Part shown: piece by piece, positions 1 to 7,520 of the stretch | Layout: each line of letters begins with the position of its first letter | Position numbering within the stretch: the first letter of the stretch is position 1 | Assembly (NCBI GenBank): GCA_035513175.1 | Contig: DATKCN010000026.1 | Location: 1 to 15,963 of the forward strand | DNA length: 15,963 nucleotides | From: DATKCN01 sp035513175 | Lineage (GTDB): Bacteria > Chloroflexota > Chloroflexia > Thermomicrobiales > CFX8 | Direction of reading: 5' to 3' | Notes under the pieces: generated by a model | The model's database searches: none | The model's input: only the letters and a program-made list of their open reading frames with translations | What the model was told of the DNA's origin: nothing | Position numbers and translations under genes: made by a program

Positions 1-211
1 GGCTGTTCGCCGGCTCGAAGATCGTCGTGAACCTGCCGGGTTCCGGAAGGTCGATGCGCTCCGCCGACACAATCGCAATGAAGCGCTCGTCCGGATGCAG
101 GTAGAGGCCTTCGTCCCAGTTCGTGCCGTACAGCCGCAGGATGATGCCTGCCGCGATGATCGCGATCACGGCGACATTGATTCGGTTGAGCCGGATGTCA
201 CGAGATGTCAT
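1..211 (-). CDS. Membrane protein, likely family-39-like glycosyltransferase (5' part only)
   Basis: Only the first 70 codons are in the window; the gene runs off the left edge. Translation starts at the ATG whose complement lies at 209-211 (MTSRDIRLNR). A hydrophobic segment at about residues 12-26 (NVAVIAIIAAGIILR) looks like a first membrane helix. It is followed by GTNWDEGLYLHPDERFIAIV. The W-D-x-G-x-x-LHPDERF arrangement just after the first helix is typical of large multi-spanning proteins related to family-39 (dolichyl-phosphate-mannose-type) glycosyltransferases and the DUF2298 group, common in Chloroflexota; the acidic residues in that loop would be catalytic in such enzymes. Family assignment is from recalled motif similarity and the donor and acceptor are unknown. 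The gene is divergent from the GTPase gene, and the two share a 131-bp intergenic region. Confidence 0.6.
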   Translation of the reverse strand, partial: MTSRDIRLNRINVAVIAIIAAGIILRLYGTNWDEGLYLHPDERFIAIVSAERIDLPEPGRFTTIFEPANS

Positions 212-219
212 GGCGACGT

Positions 220-249
220 ATCTTACCGGTCGGTCAGTTGCTGCCACAA
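220..249 (-). promoter_or_regulatory. Possible promoter for the left membrane-protein gene
   Basis: On the minus strand TTGTGG (249-244) and TAAGAT (225-220) are separated by 18 bp, a weak sigma70-like match. Transcription would start about 213, almost at the ATG (211), so the mRNA would be nearly leaderless. This is a weak call based only on hexamer resemblance. Confidence 0.28.
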
Positions 250-256
250 TTGACCG
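231..256. promoter_or_regulatory. Inverted repeat between divergent promoters (candidate operator)
   Basis: CGGTCAGTTG (231-240) and CAATTGACCG (247-256) form 10-bp inverted arms with a single mismatch (237/250) around a 6-bp spacer. The right arm covers the -35 box of the GTPase promoter, and the repeat also spans the weak -35 on the opposite strand. Position and symmetry fit a dimeric repressor site. No regulator is identified for it. Confidence 0.4.
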
Positions 257-278
257 GCGCCGCGTGGCTCTCTATACT
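250..278 (+). promoter_or_regulatory. Sigma70-type promoter of the GTPase-fmt unit
   Basis: TTGACC (250-255) and TATACT (273-278) are separated by exactly 17 bp, a near-consensus housekeeping promoter. Transcription would begin near 285, giving a leader of about 58 nt before the GTG at 343. This is the best promoter match noticed in the window. Confidence 0.7.
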
Positions 279-342
279 GCAAGGACGCAACTACCCGGCA
301 CGCGCGGCGTTGCGGGGGGTTGCCGTAAGGGGGAACCGGCCA

Positions 343-846
343 GTGCGAACGCTGAAAGTCGTTGTCGGCGGCGAAGGCAACGTTGGAAAGACGTCGCTCA
401 TCCGTCAGTATGCAAAAGCCAAGTTCAGCGAGGCGCGTAACATCACACTTGGCATCGACATAACGACGCAGGAATTCAACCTCGATGGCGACGAGGTGAA
501 GCTAGCGATCTGGGACATCGAAGGTCAGGCCGGAAACCGGCCTAACTTCTACCTTGGCGCCCAGGCCGTCATGCTCGTGTACGACGCGACGACTGAAGAC
601 TCCCTTCAGGCGCTGACCGAGTGGCACGCTCGCTGCCGCCGGTATTGTTCCACCGCACCCATCATTATCGTCGGCAACAAGATCGACCTGGGGCTGATGT
701 TCCCGCCGGAATGGGGGCGGTCGTTCGCCCGGTTTGCGAAGGCGAAGCACGGGTTTGTGTCGGCCAAGACCGGCGAGAACGTGGCGCGCGGATTTGAGCT
801 GCTGGCGCGTTCGGCAATGCAGCACACCAAAGCCGAGCAATCCTGA
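343..846 (+). CDS. Rab/Ras-like small GTPase
   Basis: This 167-residue protein consists of a single G domain with all five G motifs. They are the P-loop G-E-G-N-V-G-K-T at 10-17, a switch I threonine in NITLGID (T35), DIEGQ at 58-62, NKID at 112-115 and SAK at 140-142. The glutamine after DxxG, which positions the attacking water in Ras and Rab proteins, is kept, so hydrolysis is expected. There are no C-terminal cysteines, hence no sign of prenylation. The frame is open back to 205, but I chose GTG 343: it follows a purine-rich AAGGGGGA (327-334) and lies downstream of the promoter at 250-278, and the residues before it resemble no G domain. Bacterial Rab-like GTPases often work with Roadblock/LC7 activators; none is encoded here. 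fmt starts five bases after the stop, so the two are probably co-transcribed. The cellular role is unknown. Confidence 0.85.
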   Translation: MRTLKVVVGGEGNVGKTSLIRQYAKAKFSEARNITLGIDITTQEFNLDGDEVKLAIWDIEGQAGNRPNFYLGAQAVMLVYDATTEDSLQALTEWHARCRRYCSTAPIIIVGNKIDLGLMFPPEWGRSFARFAKAKHGFVSAKTGENVARGFELLARSAMQHTKAEQS

Positions 847-851
847 CCGCG

Positions 852-1787
852 TTGAGGGCGGCGTTTCTCGGATCGCCAGGATTCGCCGTGCCGTCATTGA
901 AAGCGCTCGTCGGACACGCTGATATCGAAGTAACACTCGTCGTCACTCGGCCGGACAGACCGGCCGGTCGTGGCCGCGCACTCACGCCACCCGCGGTAAA
1001 GATCGCTGCCGTAGAGTCAGGGCTGCCCGTCTTGCAGCCTGAGACTCTGCGTGAGCGGAGCGCCCTCGATCTTCTGAGTGCAGCGACTCCTGATGTGCTG
1101 GTGGTCGTCGCCTATGGCGAGTTGCTGCGCCGCGAAGCCCTCGGGTTGGCCCCTCACGGTTGCGTCAACGTTCACCCGTCGTTGCTGCCTCGCTACCGTG
1201 GAGCGACGCCGATCCCTGCCGCGATTCTCGCGGGCGACGAAGTGACAGGCGTTACTATCATCAGGCTCGAGCGCAGGCTCGACGCCGGGCCCATCCTCGC
1301 GCAGCGTGAGTGCGCGATCAATCCCCACGACACGACCGGGACACTTGGCGAGCGCCTCGCTGAGCTTGCCTCCGAGATGCTGCCTCGCACGTTACTCGAC
1401 CTGGTGGCCGGCTCCATCGAGCCAACGGCGCAGGACGACTCGCTGGCGTCATACACGCGCGAATGCACCGCGGATGATGCGCGGATCGACTGGACGTTGG
1501 AGGCGGCCCGGATCGAGCGACTGGTGCGTGCGTCGAATCCGTGGCCGACTGCCTGGTCGACAATCGATGGCAGGCGCCTCCGGATTCACGAGGCTGCTGC
1601 TGAGTTCGACCTGCCTGCCGACTCGGAGCCGGGCACGGTCGATACGTCCTCGACAGTGCCACGCGTCGCAACGGGAGCCGGTTGGCTGCGACTCATTGCC
1701 GTGCAACCTCCCGGCAAACGGCCAATGCCGGCCGGCGACTGGCTGCGTGGCGCGCGTCTTATGTCCACACGCTTCGACAACGTGTGA
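852..1787 (+). CDS. fmt: Methionyl-tRNA formyltransferase
   Basis: Fmt transfers a formyl group from 10-formyltetrahydrofolate to Met-tRNA(fMet) in the cytoplasm for translation initiation. The 311-residue length is normal. The N-terminal hydrolase fold opens with FLGSPGFAVPSL. The signature VNVHPSLLPRYRGATPIPAA carries N106 and H108, and LDAGPIL supplies D144; these match the catalytic Asn/His/Asp of formyltransferases. The C-terminal OB-like domain (about 205-311) includes RLVRASNPWPTAW and the VQPPGKRPMPAGDW tail. The start is a TTG at 852, since the conserved beta strand follows at once and no other start exists between it and the upstream stop; no clear Shine-Dalgarno is visible, so translational coupling to the GTPase gene is likely. 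Peptide deformylase (def), often adjacent to fmt, is absent here. Confidence 0.96.
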   Translation: MRAAFLGSPGFAVPSLKALVGHADIEVTLVVTRPDRPAGRGRALTPPAVKIAAVESGLPVLQPETLRERSALDLLSAATPDVLVVVAYGELLRREALGLAPHGCVNVHPSLLPRYRGATPIPAAILAGDEVTGVTIIRLERRLDAGPILAQRECAINPHDTTGTLGERLAELASEMLPRTLLDLVAGSIEPTAQDDSLASYTRECTADDARIDWTLEAARIERLVRASNPWPTAWSTIDGRRLRIHEAAAEFDLPADSEPGTVDTSSTVPRVATGAGWLRLIAVQPPGKRPMPAGDWLRGARLMSTRFDNV

Positions 1788-1884
1788 AATGAGCCGGATG
1801 GATATTGCGTACAAGTTCAGTTATCCGCATTACGTCGCTGGTGGAGCAGGATCCGGAACATGTCGCCCCTATCCACCAACGGGC

Positions 1885-1890
1885 TATACT
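1885..1890 (+). promoter_or_regulatory. Possible -10 element for the 1947-7517 gene run
   Basis: TATACT at 1885-1890 lies in the 159-bp gap after fmt, about 57 bp before the ATG at 1947. The hexamers 16-18 bp upstream do not resemble TTGACA and no TGn extension is present, so the promoter may be weak or need an activator. The rest of the gap (1788-1946) holds only a 7-bp inverted repeat, TGGTGGA/TCCACCA (1839-1845 and 1872-1878), and no clear terminator for fmt. Confidence 0.4.
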
Positions 1891-1946
1891 TGGTCCGCGT
1901 TTTGAATCGAACACGGCTCAGCGCGGGGCGCGTCGGAGGATTTCGC

Positions 1947-3584
1947 ATGCTTATGACGGTCGAGCGGCAAGTTCGGGGAGGAGCGGCCATTGTCGCCGCG
2001 CTGGAGGCCAACGGGGTCGACACCGTGTTCGGCATTCCCGGCGTCCATAATCTGGATTTGTACGACGTTCTGATAGATCGGCCCGAGCTGACTAACATTC
2101 TGGCGCGGCACGAGCAGGGCGCGGGCTTCATGGCCGACGGCTACTACCGCGCAACCGGCAAGCCGGGCGTGGCGCTGATTGTGACCGGCCCCGGCGTCAC
2201 GAACATCGCCACTGCCGTCGGCGAAGCGTTCGCGGATTCTTCCAACATGCTTGTCATCGCGACGAACCTCGAACGAAAGTACATTGACACTCTCGAAGGC
2301 AACCTGCATGAGATCACCGACCAGATGGGCGTGATGCGCCCCCTCGTCAAGTGGAGCAAGCGGGTGATGGAGGCCAGCGATCTGGCGCCGTCGATCAACG
2401 AAGCCTTTACCGCGCTCGCGACCGGGCGCCCCCGGCCGGTCTACCTCGAGATCCCCATCGATGTCATCTCCGAAGAGACGTCGTTGAACGGCGTAGGGCC
2501 CGCGCCTCAGCCTGATGTCCCCGCGATTGATGACGTCGTACGGCGCGCCGCGGCAGCCATCGCCGGCGCGAACCGCGTCATGATCTTCGCCGGAGGCGGC
2601 GCCAACACGCGTGAGGCCGCAGCGTTGGTCGCGGAACTGGCGCAGGAGCTTGGCGCTCCGGTCGTGACGTCGGTTATGGGCAAGGGCGCACTGCCGGCCG
2701 ATCATCCGTATGCAGTAGGCGCGTTCGGCTACCGCTGGTCGGCTGACAGCCCGACCGCTGAGGTGATGCAGGGCAGCGACCTCGCCATCGTGGTCGGCTC
2801 CGGACTGGGAGTGCGAACCTCGGCAGATGGTTCGATGCGGCTGCCAAAGCGCGTGATCCACATTGACATCGATCCGAACGAGCACGGCAAGCGATATCAG
2901 CCGGAAGTAAGCATCGTCGCCGACGCAACGCGCGTTCTCCGCGACCTGCTGATGTTGGCGCGCTCAGGTTCGCGTCCTGCGGGACGCTGGAGTGAGGAGC
3001 AGGTAGCGATTATCCGTGATCGGTTGAACGAGCCGTCCGACGCGCGGGTCGCCGGATACGTGCCGTATCTCGACGCGATGCGCGGCGGCATGGAGCGCGA
3101 CGCAATCCTCGCGAACGACATGACGATGATGGCCTACGAGGGCGTGCGCTACTTCCCCGTCTACGAGCCCCGCTCGTACACATTCCCGCGCGGGTTCGGC
3201 ACGCTCGGGTCGGCGCTTCCGACCGCCATCGGCGCGAAGGTCGGTTGTCCCTGGAAGCAGGTCGTGGCGATGGCTGGCGACGGCGGCTTCCAGTTCACGA
3301 TGGCAGAGCTCGGCGCTGCCGTGCATCACCGGATTCCAGTCACGACGGTGATTTTCAACGATGGCACGCACACGGCGGTCAAGGCCGCACAGAAACGCGC
3401 CTACCCCGGCCGCTACGTTTCGGTCGATCTGATCAACCCGGATTATGTAAAACTCGCCGACGCGTATGGCATCGACGGCATTCGCGCGACGTCGCCGGAG
3501 GCGTTGCATGACGCGCTGCGGGGATCGCGCTCGTGCGAGATGCCAGTGATCATCGACGTGCCGATCAATCTCGAAACGTACTGA
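1947..3584 (+). CDS. Thiamine-diphosphate-dependent enzyme, acetolactate synthase superfamily, AruI-like
   Basis: This 545-residue protein has the three-domain layout of the acetolactate synthase/2-oxoacid decarboxylase superfamily. The N-terminal PYR domain has FGIPGVHNLDLY and RHEQGAGFMADGYYRATGK with the catalytic Glu at 56. A central Rossmann-like domain begins at about 195 (VMIFAGGGANTREAA). The C-terminal PP domain has the ThDP/Mg motif from GDG (444-446) to N471-D472. The FGIPGVHxLxLY start, the GxLHEITDQ segment and TGPGVTN resemble AruI-type 5-guanidino-2-oxopentanoate decarboxylases more than biosynthetic IlvB, and no ilvN small-subunit gene follows. The exact substrate cannot be read from the sequence. 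I chose ATG 1947 over earlier in-frame codons because GGAGGA (1935-1940) lies 6 bp before it. The next gene begins four bases after the stop, so the two are likely coupled. Confidence 0.85.
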   Translation: MLMTVERQVRGGAAIVAALEANGVDTVFGIPGVHNLDLYDVLIDRPELTNILARHEQGAGFMADGYYRATGKPGVALIVTGPGVTNIATAVGEAFADSSNMLVIATNLERKYIDTLEGNLHEITDQMGVMRPLVKWSKRVMEASDLAPSINEAFTALATGRPRPVYLEIPIDVISEETSLNGVGPAPQPDVPAIDDVVRRAAAAIAGANRVMIFAGGGANTREAAALVAELAQELGAPVVTSVMGKGALPADHPYAVGAFGYRWSADSPTAEVMQGSDLAIVVGSGLGVRTSADGSMRLPKRVIHIDIDPNEHGKRYQPEVSIVADATRVLRDLLMLARSGSRPAGRWSEEQVAIIRDRLNEPSDARVAGYVPYLDAMRGGMERDAILANDMTMMAYEGVRYFPVYEPRSYTFPRGFGTLGSALPTAIGAKVGCPWKQVVAMAGDGGFQFTMAELGAAVHHRIPVTTVIFNDGTHTAVKAAQKRAYPGRYVSVDLINPDYVKLADAYGIDGIRATSPEALHDALRGSRSCEMPVIIDVPINLETY

Positions 3585-3588
3585 TCCG

Positions 3589-5190
3589 TTGTCATCACCA
3601 CCGGCTTCTGCGCGGGTCAGCCGCGCCGCGATCGATTGGACCGATCCGCGAGGGATGCTCCTCGGGATCATCGTGTTCATTGGCGGCGTCTCCAGCATCG
3701 CCATCGAGGTCAGCGCGTCGCGTCTCGTCGGCCCCTACTTCGGGGAATCGACGTTTATCTGGGCGAACCTGATCGGTCTGACCCTGCTGTATCTCACGAT
3801 CGGGTACTTCATTGGCGGGCGCATCGCGGACCGATGGCCGTCGTCAACGCTGTTATTCGCAATGACGGCGACGGCGGGAGCAAGCATCGCGTTTATTCCA
3901 ATGATTTCACGACCGATCCTGCGGGTGTCGCTGCAAGCGTTCAACGACGTCGCCGTGGGACAGTTCTATGGCTCGCTGCTGGGGACGATGCTGCTGTTCG
4001 CCCTGCCGATTACGTTGCTGGGCTGCATCGCGCCGTTCGCGGTCCGGTTGCGCATCAACCTGGTCGAGGGCGTCGGAAACACAGCCGGGTCGCTCTACGC
4101 GCTTTCCACGGTCGGCTCAATCGTAGGAAGTGTTCTCCCAACGTTCCTGCTAATTCCAGCGTTTGGAACACGCACCTCGTTTCTGATCCTGTCGTTGGCG
4201 CTGCTAATCCCGTCCACGATCGCTCTCGCCTCGATCCGCGCGGTGAGAGCTTTCGGGTTCGCGATCGCACTGGTTGCGCTCGTCGCGCTGATGCCCGTCA
4301 TCGACAGGGGCGGGCTCATTCGCCCGCCAGAATACGGCGAGATCATTCACGAGCGTGAGACCCGCTACAACTACGTGCAGGTGATCGATCTTAACGGTGA
4401 GATTCGCCTGGCGCTCAATGAGGGTCACGCAACGCACTCAATCTACAACCCGGACAGGTTGCTCACGCAGGGTCCGTGGGACTACTTCATGGTGGGGCCG
4501 TACTTCAACGCCGACCATCGCCCGGAAGACGTGCAGAGCCTGCTGCTCATTGGCCTGGCGGCGGGCACTGTGGCCAAACAGTTCACGTTCGCATACGGTT
4601 CGATCCCAATTGACGGGGTCGAGATCGACGGAGAAATCGCGGATGTTGGCCGCGAGTACTTTGACATGAATGAGCCGAATCTCAACGTCATTGTCGACGA
4701 TGGCCGCTACTATCTGGAACGCACCGACACGACGTATGACGTGATCGGGATCGATGCCTACCGCCAGCCCTACATTCCGTTCCATCTCACCACGCGCGAG
4801 TTCTTCCAGGAAGTGAGCGACAGCCTGACAGATGATGGCGTGGCCGTGATCAACGCCGGCCGCACGCGGACGGACTTCCGGCTGGTCGAAGTGATCGCAT
4901 CTACGATGGCGGACGTGTATCCGAACGTCTACATCATCGACGTGGCGCGCTTTACTAACAGCATCGTAATCGGCACCAAGCAACCAACGGAAATTGCGAA
5001 TTTCGCAGAAAACATTCTGAGGCTGCCAGAGGACTCGCTCATCCGCATCGTAGGAGAGGCGTCGATCGAGCTGGGGAACATGCGGGAGTGGACGGAGCCG
5101 GGCCAGGTCTTCACCGACGATCTGGCGCCTGTCGAGCTGGTCGTAGACCAGATCATCATCGGCGAAGCGACACGGGACGATAGGAACTGA
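3589..5190 (+). CDS. Fused membrane / spermidine-synthase-like protein
   Basis: In this 533-residue protein the first half has about seven hydrophobic segments (roughly 24-43, 56-79, 87-105, 130-152, 165-191, 197-217 and 221-238), typical of the 'fused MFS/spermidine synthase' group. The second half is a Rossmann methyltransferase-like domain. It has motif I IGLAAGTVAK (321-330), the acidic VEID (344-347), VDDGRYYLE (369-377), DAYRQPYIPFHLTTREFF and a C-terminal TDDLAPVE. Soluble aminopropyltransferases carry a D-x-x-D type active-site loop; here it reads D389-A-Y-R, so true aminopropyl transfer is doubtful. The TTG at 3589 follows the upstream stop by four bases but has no clear ribosome site. 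An alternative ATG at 3655 (Met23) would begin right at the first membrane helix. Substrate and role are unknown. Confidence 0.85.
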   Translation: MSSPPASARVSRAAIDWTDPRGMLLGIIVFIGGVSSIAIEVSASRLVGPYFGESTFIWANLIGLTLLYLTIGYFIGGRIADRWPSSTLLFAMTATAGASIAFIPMISRPILRVSLQAFNDVAVGQFYGSLLGTMLLFALPITLLGCIAPFAVRLRINLVEGVGNTAGSLYALSTVGSIVGSVLPTFLLIPAFGTRTSFLILSLALLIPSTIALASIRAVRAFGFAIALVALVALMPVIDRGGLIRPPEYGEIIHERETRYNYVQVIDLNGEIRLALNEGHATHSIYNPDRLLTQGPWDYFMVGPYFNADHRPEDVQSLLLIGLAAGTVAKQFTFAYGSIPIDGVEIDGEIADVGREYFDMNEPNLNVIVDDGRYYLERTDTTYDVIGIDAYRQPYIPFHLTTREFFQEVSDSLTDDGVAVINAGRTRTDFRLVEVIASTMADVYPNVYIIDVARFTNSIVIGTKQPTEIANFAENILRLPEDSLIRIVGEASIELGNMREWTEPGQVFTDDLAPVELVVDQIIIGEATRDDRN

Positions 5191-5196
5191 CCAGGC

Positions 5197-6003
5197 ATGA
5201 CCACGACTGGCGCGGTGGCGTTTCAATTTCATTCGTTCAATACGATGCCGCTTCGTCATGGGATGAGTGGCAGGCACGCGTCCGCGGCTTTGCAGGGCGA
5301 TGTCGGTCACTCACCTCGGGCCGACGAGACGGTGATTGAAACGAACCGACGTGCATTCCTCGAAGAGCTTGGGATCAGGCTGCCCGACCTGGTGGTTGCC
5401 CGGCAGACGCATAGCGCGACGGTGCGCGCGGTGACGAGGGTGGACAGGGGTCGTGGGCTCTTTCCCCGGTTCGACGGGTTCCCTGCGACCGATGGGCTCA
5501 TGACGAACGAACCGTCCGTCGCGGTGGCCGCCATCGTTGCCGATTGTGTGCCACTGCTCCTGTACGATCCCAGACAGCACGCGCTTGCGGTCGTTCACGC
5601 TGGCTGGCGTGGAACGGTGGGATTGATCGCCGCCGCCGCAGTCGAGAAGATGTCCGTTACGTATGGAACCGATCCTTCCGACATCGTGGCCGGCATAGGG
5701 CCTTCGATCGGACCGTGCTGCTACATTGTTGGCGAGGAGGTAATCGACGCCTGGTCGGCCGCGTCGGGCAAGTGGGGCGAGAAAGCGGCCAGACGGGACA
5801 GGTCAACACGCTATCTTGATCTATGGACCGCGAATCGCCTCATTCTGACCGAGGCAGGCGTCAGCCGCGGGCGCATCGAGGACAGCGCCGTCTGCGTGAG
5901 ATGTGAAGCCGACCGCTTTTTCTCATATCGCGCCGCTCGACATGACGGCTCTCCGCACGGCAGAATGATGTTTGCTGCCCAGCTCGATCGACCAGGTCAC
6001 TGA
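5197..6003 (+). CDS. pgeF: Peptidoglycan editing factor PgeF (YfiH/polyphenol-oxidase-fold family)
   Basis: This 268-residue protein belongs to the YfiH/DUF152 family, described variously as laccase-like, purine-nucleoside-acting, and as PgeF, which removes mis-incorporated residues from peptidoglycan precursors. The metal triad is present: H72 in RQTHSATV, C117 in ADCVPLLLYD and H134 in HAGWRG. The GIGPSIGPCCYIVG motif (167-180) and the C-terminal CVRCEADRFFSYRAARHDG also fit the family. ATG 5197 lies seven bases after the previous stop, with a weak AGGAA upstream. It is followed closely by yggS, a pairing common in many bacteria. Family membership is firm; which activity dominates in this organism cannot be told. 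Confidence 0.93.
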   Translation: MTTTGAVAFQFHSFNTMPLRHGMSGRHASAALQGDVGHSPRADETVIETNRRAFLEELGIRLPDLVVARQTHSATVRAVTRVDRGRGLFPRFDGFPATDGLMTNEPSVAVAAIVADCVPLLLYDPRQHALAVVHAGWRGTVGLIAAAAVEKMSVTYGTDPSDIVAGIGPSIGPCCYIVGEEVIDAWSAASGKWGEKAARRDRSTRYLDLWTANRLILTEAGVSRGRIEDSAVCVRCEADRFFSYRAARHDGSPHGRMMFAAQLDRPGH

Positions 6004-6014
6004 TTGGAGAAGAC

Positions 6015-6731
6015 ATGAGCACCTCAGCCGCGATCGATCTTCAATCGGCGCTGTTGGAGCGACTCACTCGGGTTCACGATCAGATCGAGCGCTCGGCTCG
6101 ATCGACAGGTCGAACAGCGTCGGACATCACCCTCGTCGGCGTCAGTAAGATGGTCGATCGTGCCGCCGTGGACCTGGCGTACGCGTGCGGGCTTCGCGAC
6201 TTCGGCGAGAATCGCGTGCAGGATGCGCGCGCCAAGTTCGCCGAGGACGTCCCAGCCGATCTACGGCTGCATCTCATCGGCAGCCTCCAGACGAACAAGG
6301 CGCGCCATGTCGTCGGCTCGTTCCATCTGGTCCATTCCGTCGATCGCGACGCCCTCGTCGACGCGCTTGACGCTCGAGCCAGCCAGATAGGCGTGACGCA
6401 GTCCGTGCTGATTCAGGTTAACATCGCGCGCGAGGAACAGAAGCACGGTTGCATCGCTGAGGACACGTCGGGATTGATTGAACGCGTACTCGATGCTCCG
6501 AACCTCGCCCTCAAAGGCTTGATGACGATGGCGCCGCTCGTCTCAACGATTGATGAGGCACGGCCGATCTTCGCCGAGTTACGGGCGTTGCGCGATCGGC
6601 TACGGGATCGATACCCCGAGGCAAACCTGCGTCATCTGTCGATGGGCATGACGAACGACTTCCCTGCCGCGATCGAGGAAGGGGCGACGATTGTCAGGGT
6701 CGGACGCGCCATCTTCGCGACCCCCATCTAA
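6015..6731 (+). CDS. yggS: YggS-family PLP homeostasis protein
   Basis: This 238-residue protein is a single-domain TIM barrel of the fold-type III PLP family (YggS/PLPBP/YlmE). It binds pyridoxal phosphate without a known catalytic reaction and buffers PLP and amino/keto-acid pools. The PLP lysine is K45 in LVGVSKMVD. Other signatures are FGENRVQDA, LHLIGSLQTNKAR, the SMGMTNDFPAAIEEGATIVRVG segment and GRAIF at the C-terminus, which bind phosphate and close the barrel. ATG 6015 has GGAGAAG (6006-6012) just upstream, in the 11-bp gap after pgeF. The MBL-fold gene starts three bases past its stop. Unlike in many Gram-positive bacteria, no sepF or yggT gene follows. Confidence 0.95.
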   Translation: MSTSAAIDLQSALLERLTRVHDQIERSARSTGRTASDITLVGVSKMVDRAAVDLAYACGLRDFGENRVQDARAKFAEDVPADLRLHLIGSLQTNKARHVVGSFHLVHSVDRDALVDALDARASQIGVTQSVLIQVNIAREEQKHGCIAEDTSGLIERVLDAPNLALKGLMTMAPLVSTIDEARPIFAELRALRDRLRDRYPEANLRHLSMGMTNDFPAAIEEGATIVRVGRAIFATPI

Positions 6732-6734
6732 CAC

Positions 6735-7517
6735 ATGCGACTGTACTCCCTCGGTTCAGGAAGCAGCGGCAACGCGTTCGTGCTCGTCACCGACGCAGTC
6801 TCACTGTTCATCGACTGCGGGGTAGCCATGCGAACCTGCCGCTCGGCGCTGCGCGATCTCGGCGCGCTTCACCCCGTGGCGGGCATTGTCGTTAGCCACG
6901 AGCACTCCGATCACATCCGCGCCATCCCGTCGGTGTTGCGTTGGACGGACTGCCCCGTCGTCACGACACCGGGCACCTACGCCGGGCTGCGGTCGAACGC
7001 TCGCTGGTCACAGCGGCGGTCAGGAGAACGCTACGCGGAGGGGCCAGTCGAAGTCACGTTCATCGGCGTGTCCCACGATGCCGCGGAGCCGTGCGGCTTC
7101 GTAATCGACGCGGACGGAACGCGGGTCGCGGTGTTCACCGATCTCGGGGTCGCCTCAGAAGCAGTGCTCGACGCGATGCGCGGAGCAGATATTGTGGTGC
7201 TTGAATCGAATTACGACAGTGGGATGCTGCGCTCTGGTCACTATCCCGCCCGCCTCAAGCGTCGGATTCAGGGCCCTCTGGGTCACCTGAGCAACGACGA
7301 TTGCGCGACAGCATTGGTGGCGACGGTCTCCGACCGCACGCGGTCAATCTGGTTGGCGCACCTCTCTCACAACAACAACCACGCCGACATCGCGCTCGCC
7401 GGAGCTCAGGAGGCGCTGCGGCTGGCGGGACTGGGGACGCCCGTCCAGGCGCTGCCCCGTTACGAGACGATTGAAATTACGGGACAGGGCACGCGCCAGA
7501 CCTCGCTCGGGCTGTAG
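6735..7517 (+). CDS. MBL-fold metallohydrolase, YycJ/WalJ-like
   Basis: This 260-residue metallo-beta-lactamase-fold protein opens with LYSLGSGSSGNAF and has the metal-binding HEHSDH (55-60). Further ligand candidates are H114 (GVSHDA), D136 (FTDLG) and H209 (LAHLSHNNN). ESNYD (157-161), GHLSNDDCA and AHLSHNNNHADIA are characteristic of the YycJ/WalJ group, which in other bacteria is linked to DNA repair or WalRK signalling. There are no WalRK genes here, so nuclease activity is only an analogy. The ATG at 6735 is three bases after the yggS stop. It is the last gene of the plus-strand run. Its stop is separated by only three bases from the stop of the convergent ABC gene, leaving no room for a dedicated terminator. 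Confidence 0.88.
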   Translation: MRLYSLGSGSSGNAFVLVTDAVSLFIDCGVAMRTCRSALRDLGALHPVAGIVVSHEHSDHIRAIPSVLRWTDCPVVTTPGTYAGLRSNARWSQRRSGERYAEGPVEVTFIGVSHDAAEPCGFVIDADGTRVAVFTDLGVASEAVLDAMRGADIVVLESNYDSGMLRSGHYPARLKRRIQGPLGHLSNDDCATALVATVSDRTRSIWLAHLSHNNNHADIALAGAQEALRLAGLGTPVQALPRYETIEITGQGTRQTSLGL

Positions 7518-7520
7518 GAA

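Noticed and set aside
205..342. Longer GTPase start at 205
   Set aside because: It would run through the promoter and operator-like repeat and add 46 residues unlike any G domain; GTG 343 has a ribosome site.
1839..1878. TGGTGGA/TCCACCA inverted repeat after fmt, considered as a terminator
   Set aside because: The 26-base loop and lack of a T-tract make it too weak to call.
1884..2885. A 333-codon minus-strand open frame opposite the ThDP enzyme
   Set aside because: The plus strand encodes a complete enzyme with all cofactor motifs; the antisense frame has no recognisable domain.
4438..5310. A 290-codon minus-strand open frame opposite the spermidine-synthase-like gene
   Set aside because: It overlaps two real plus-strand genes (the membrane protein and pgeF), has mirror-like composition and no motif.
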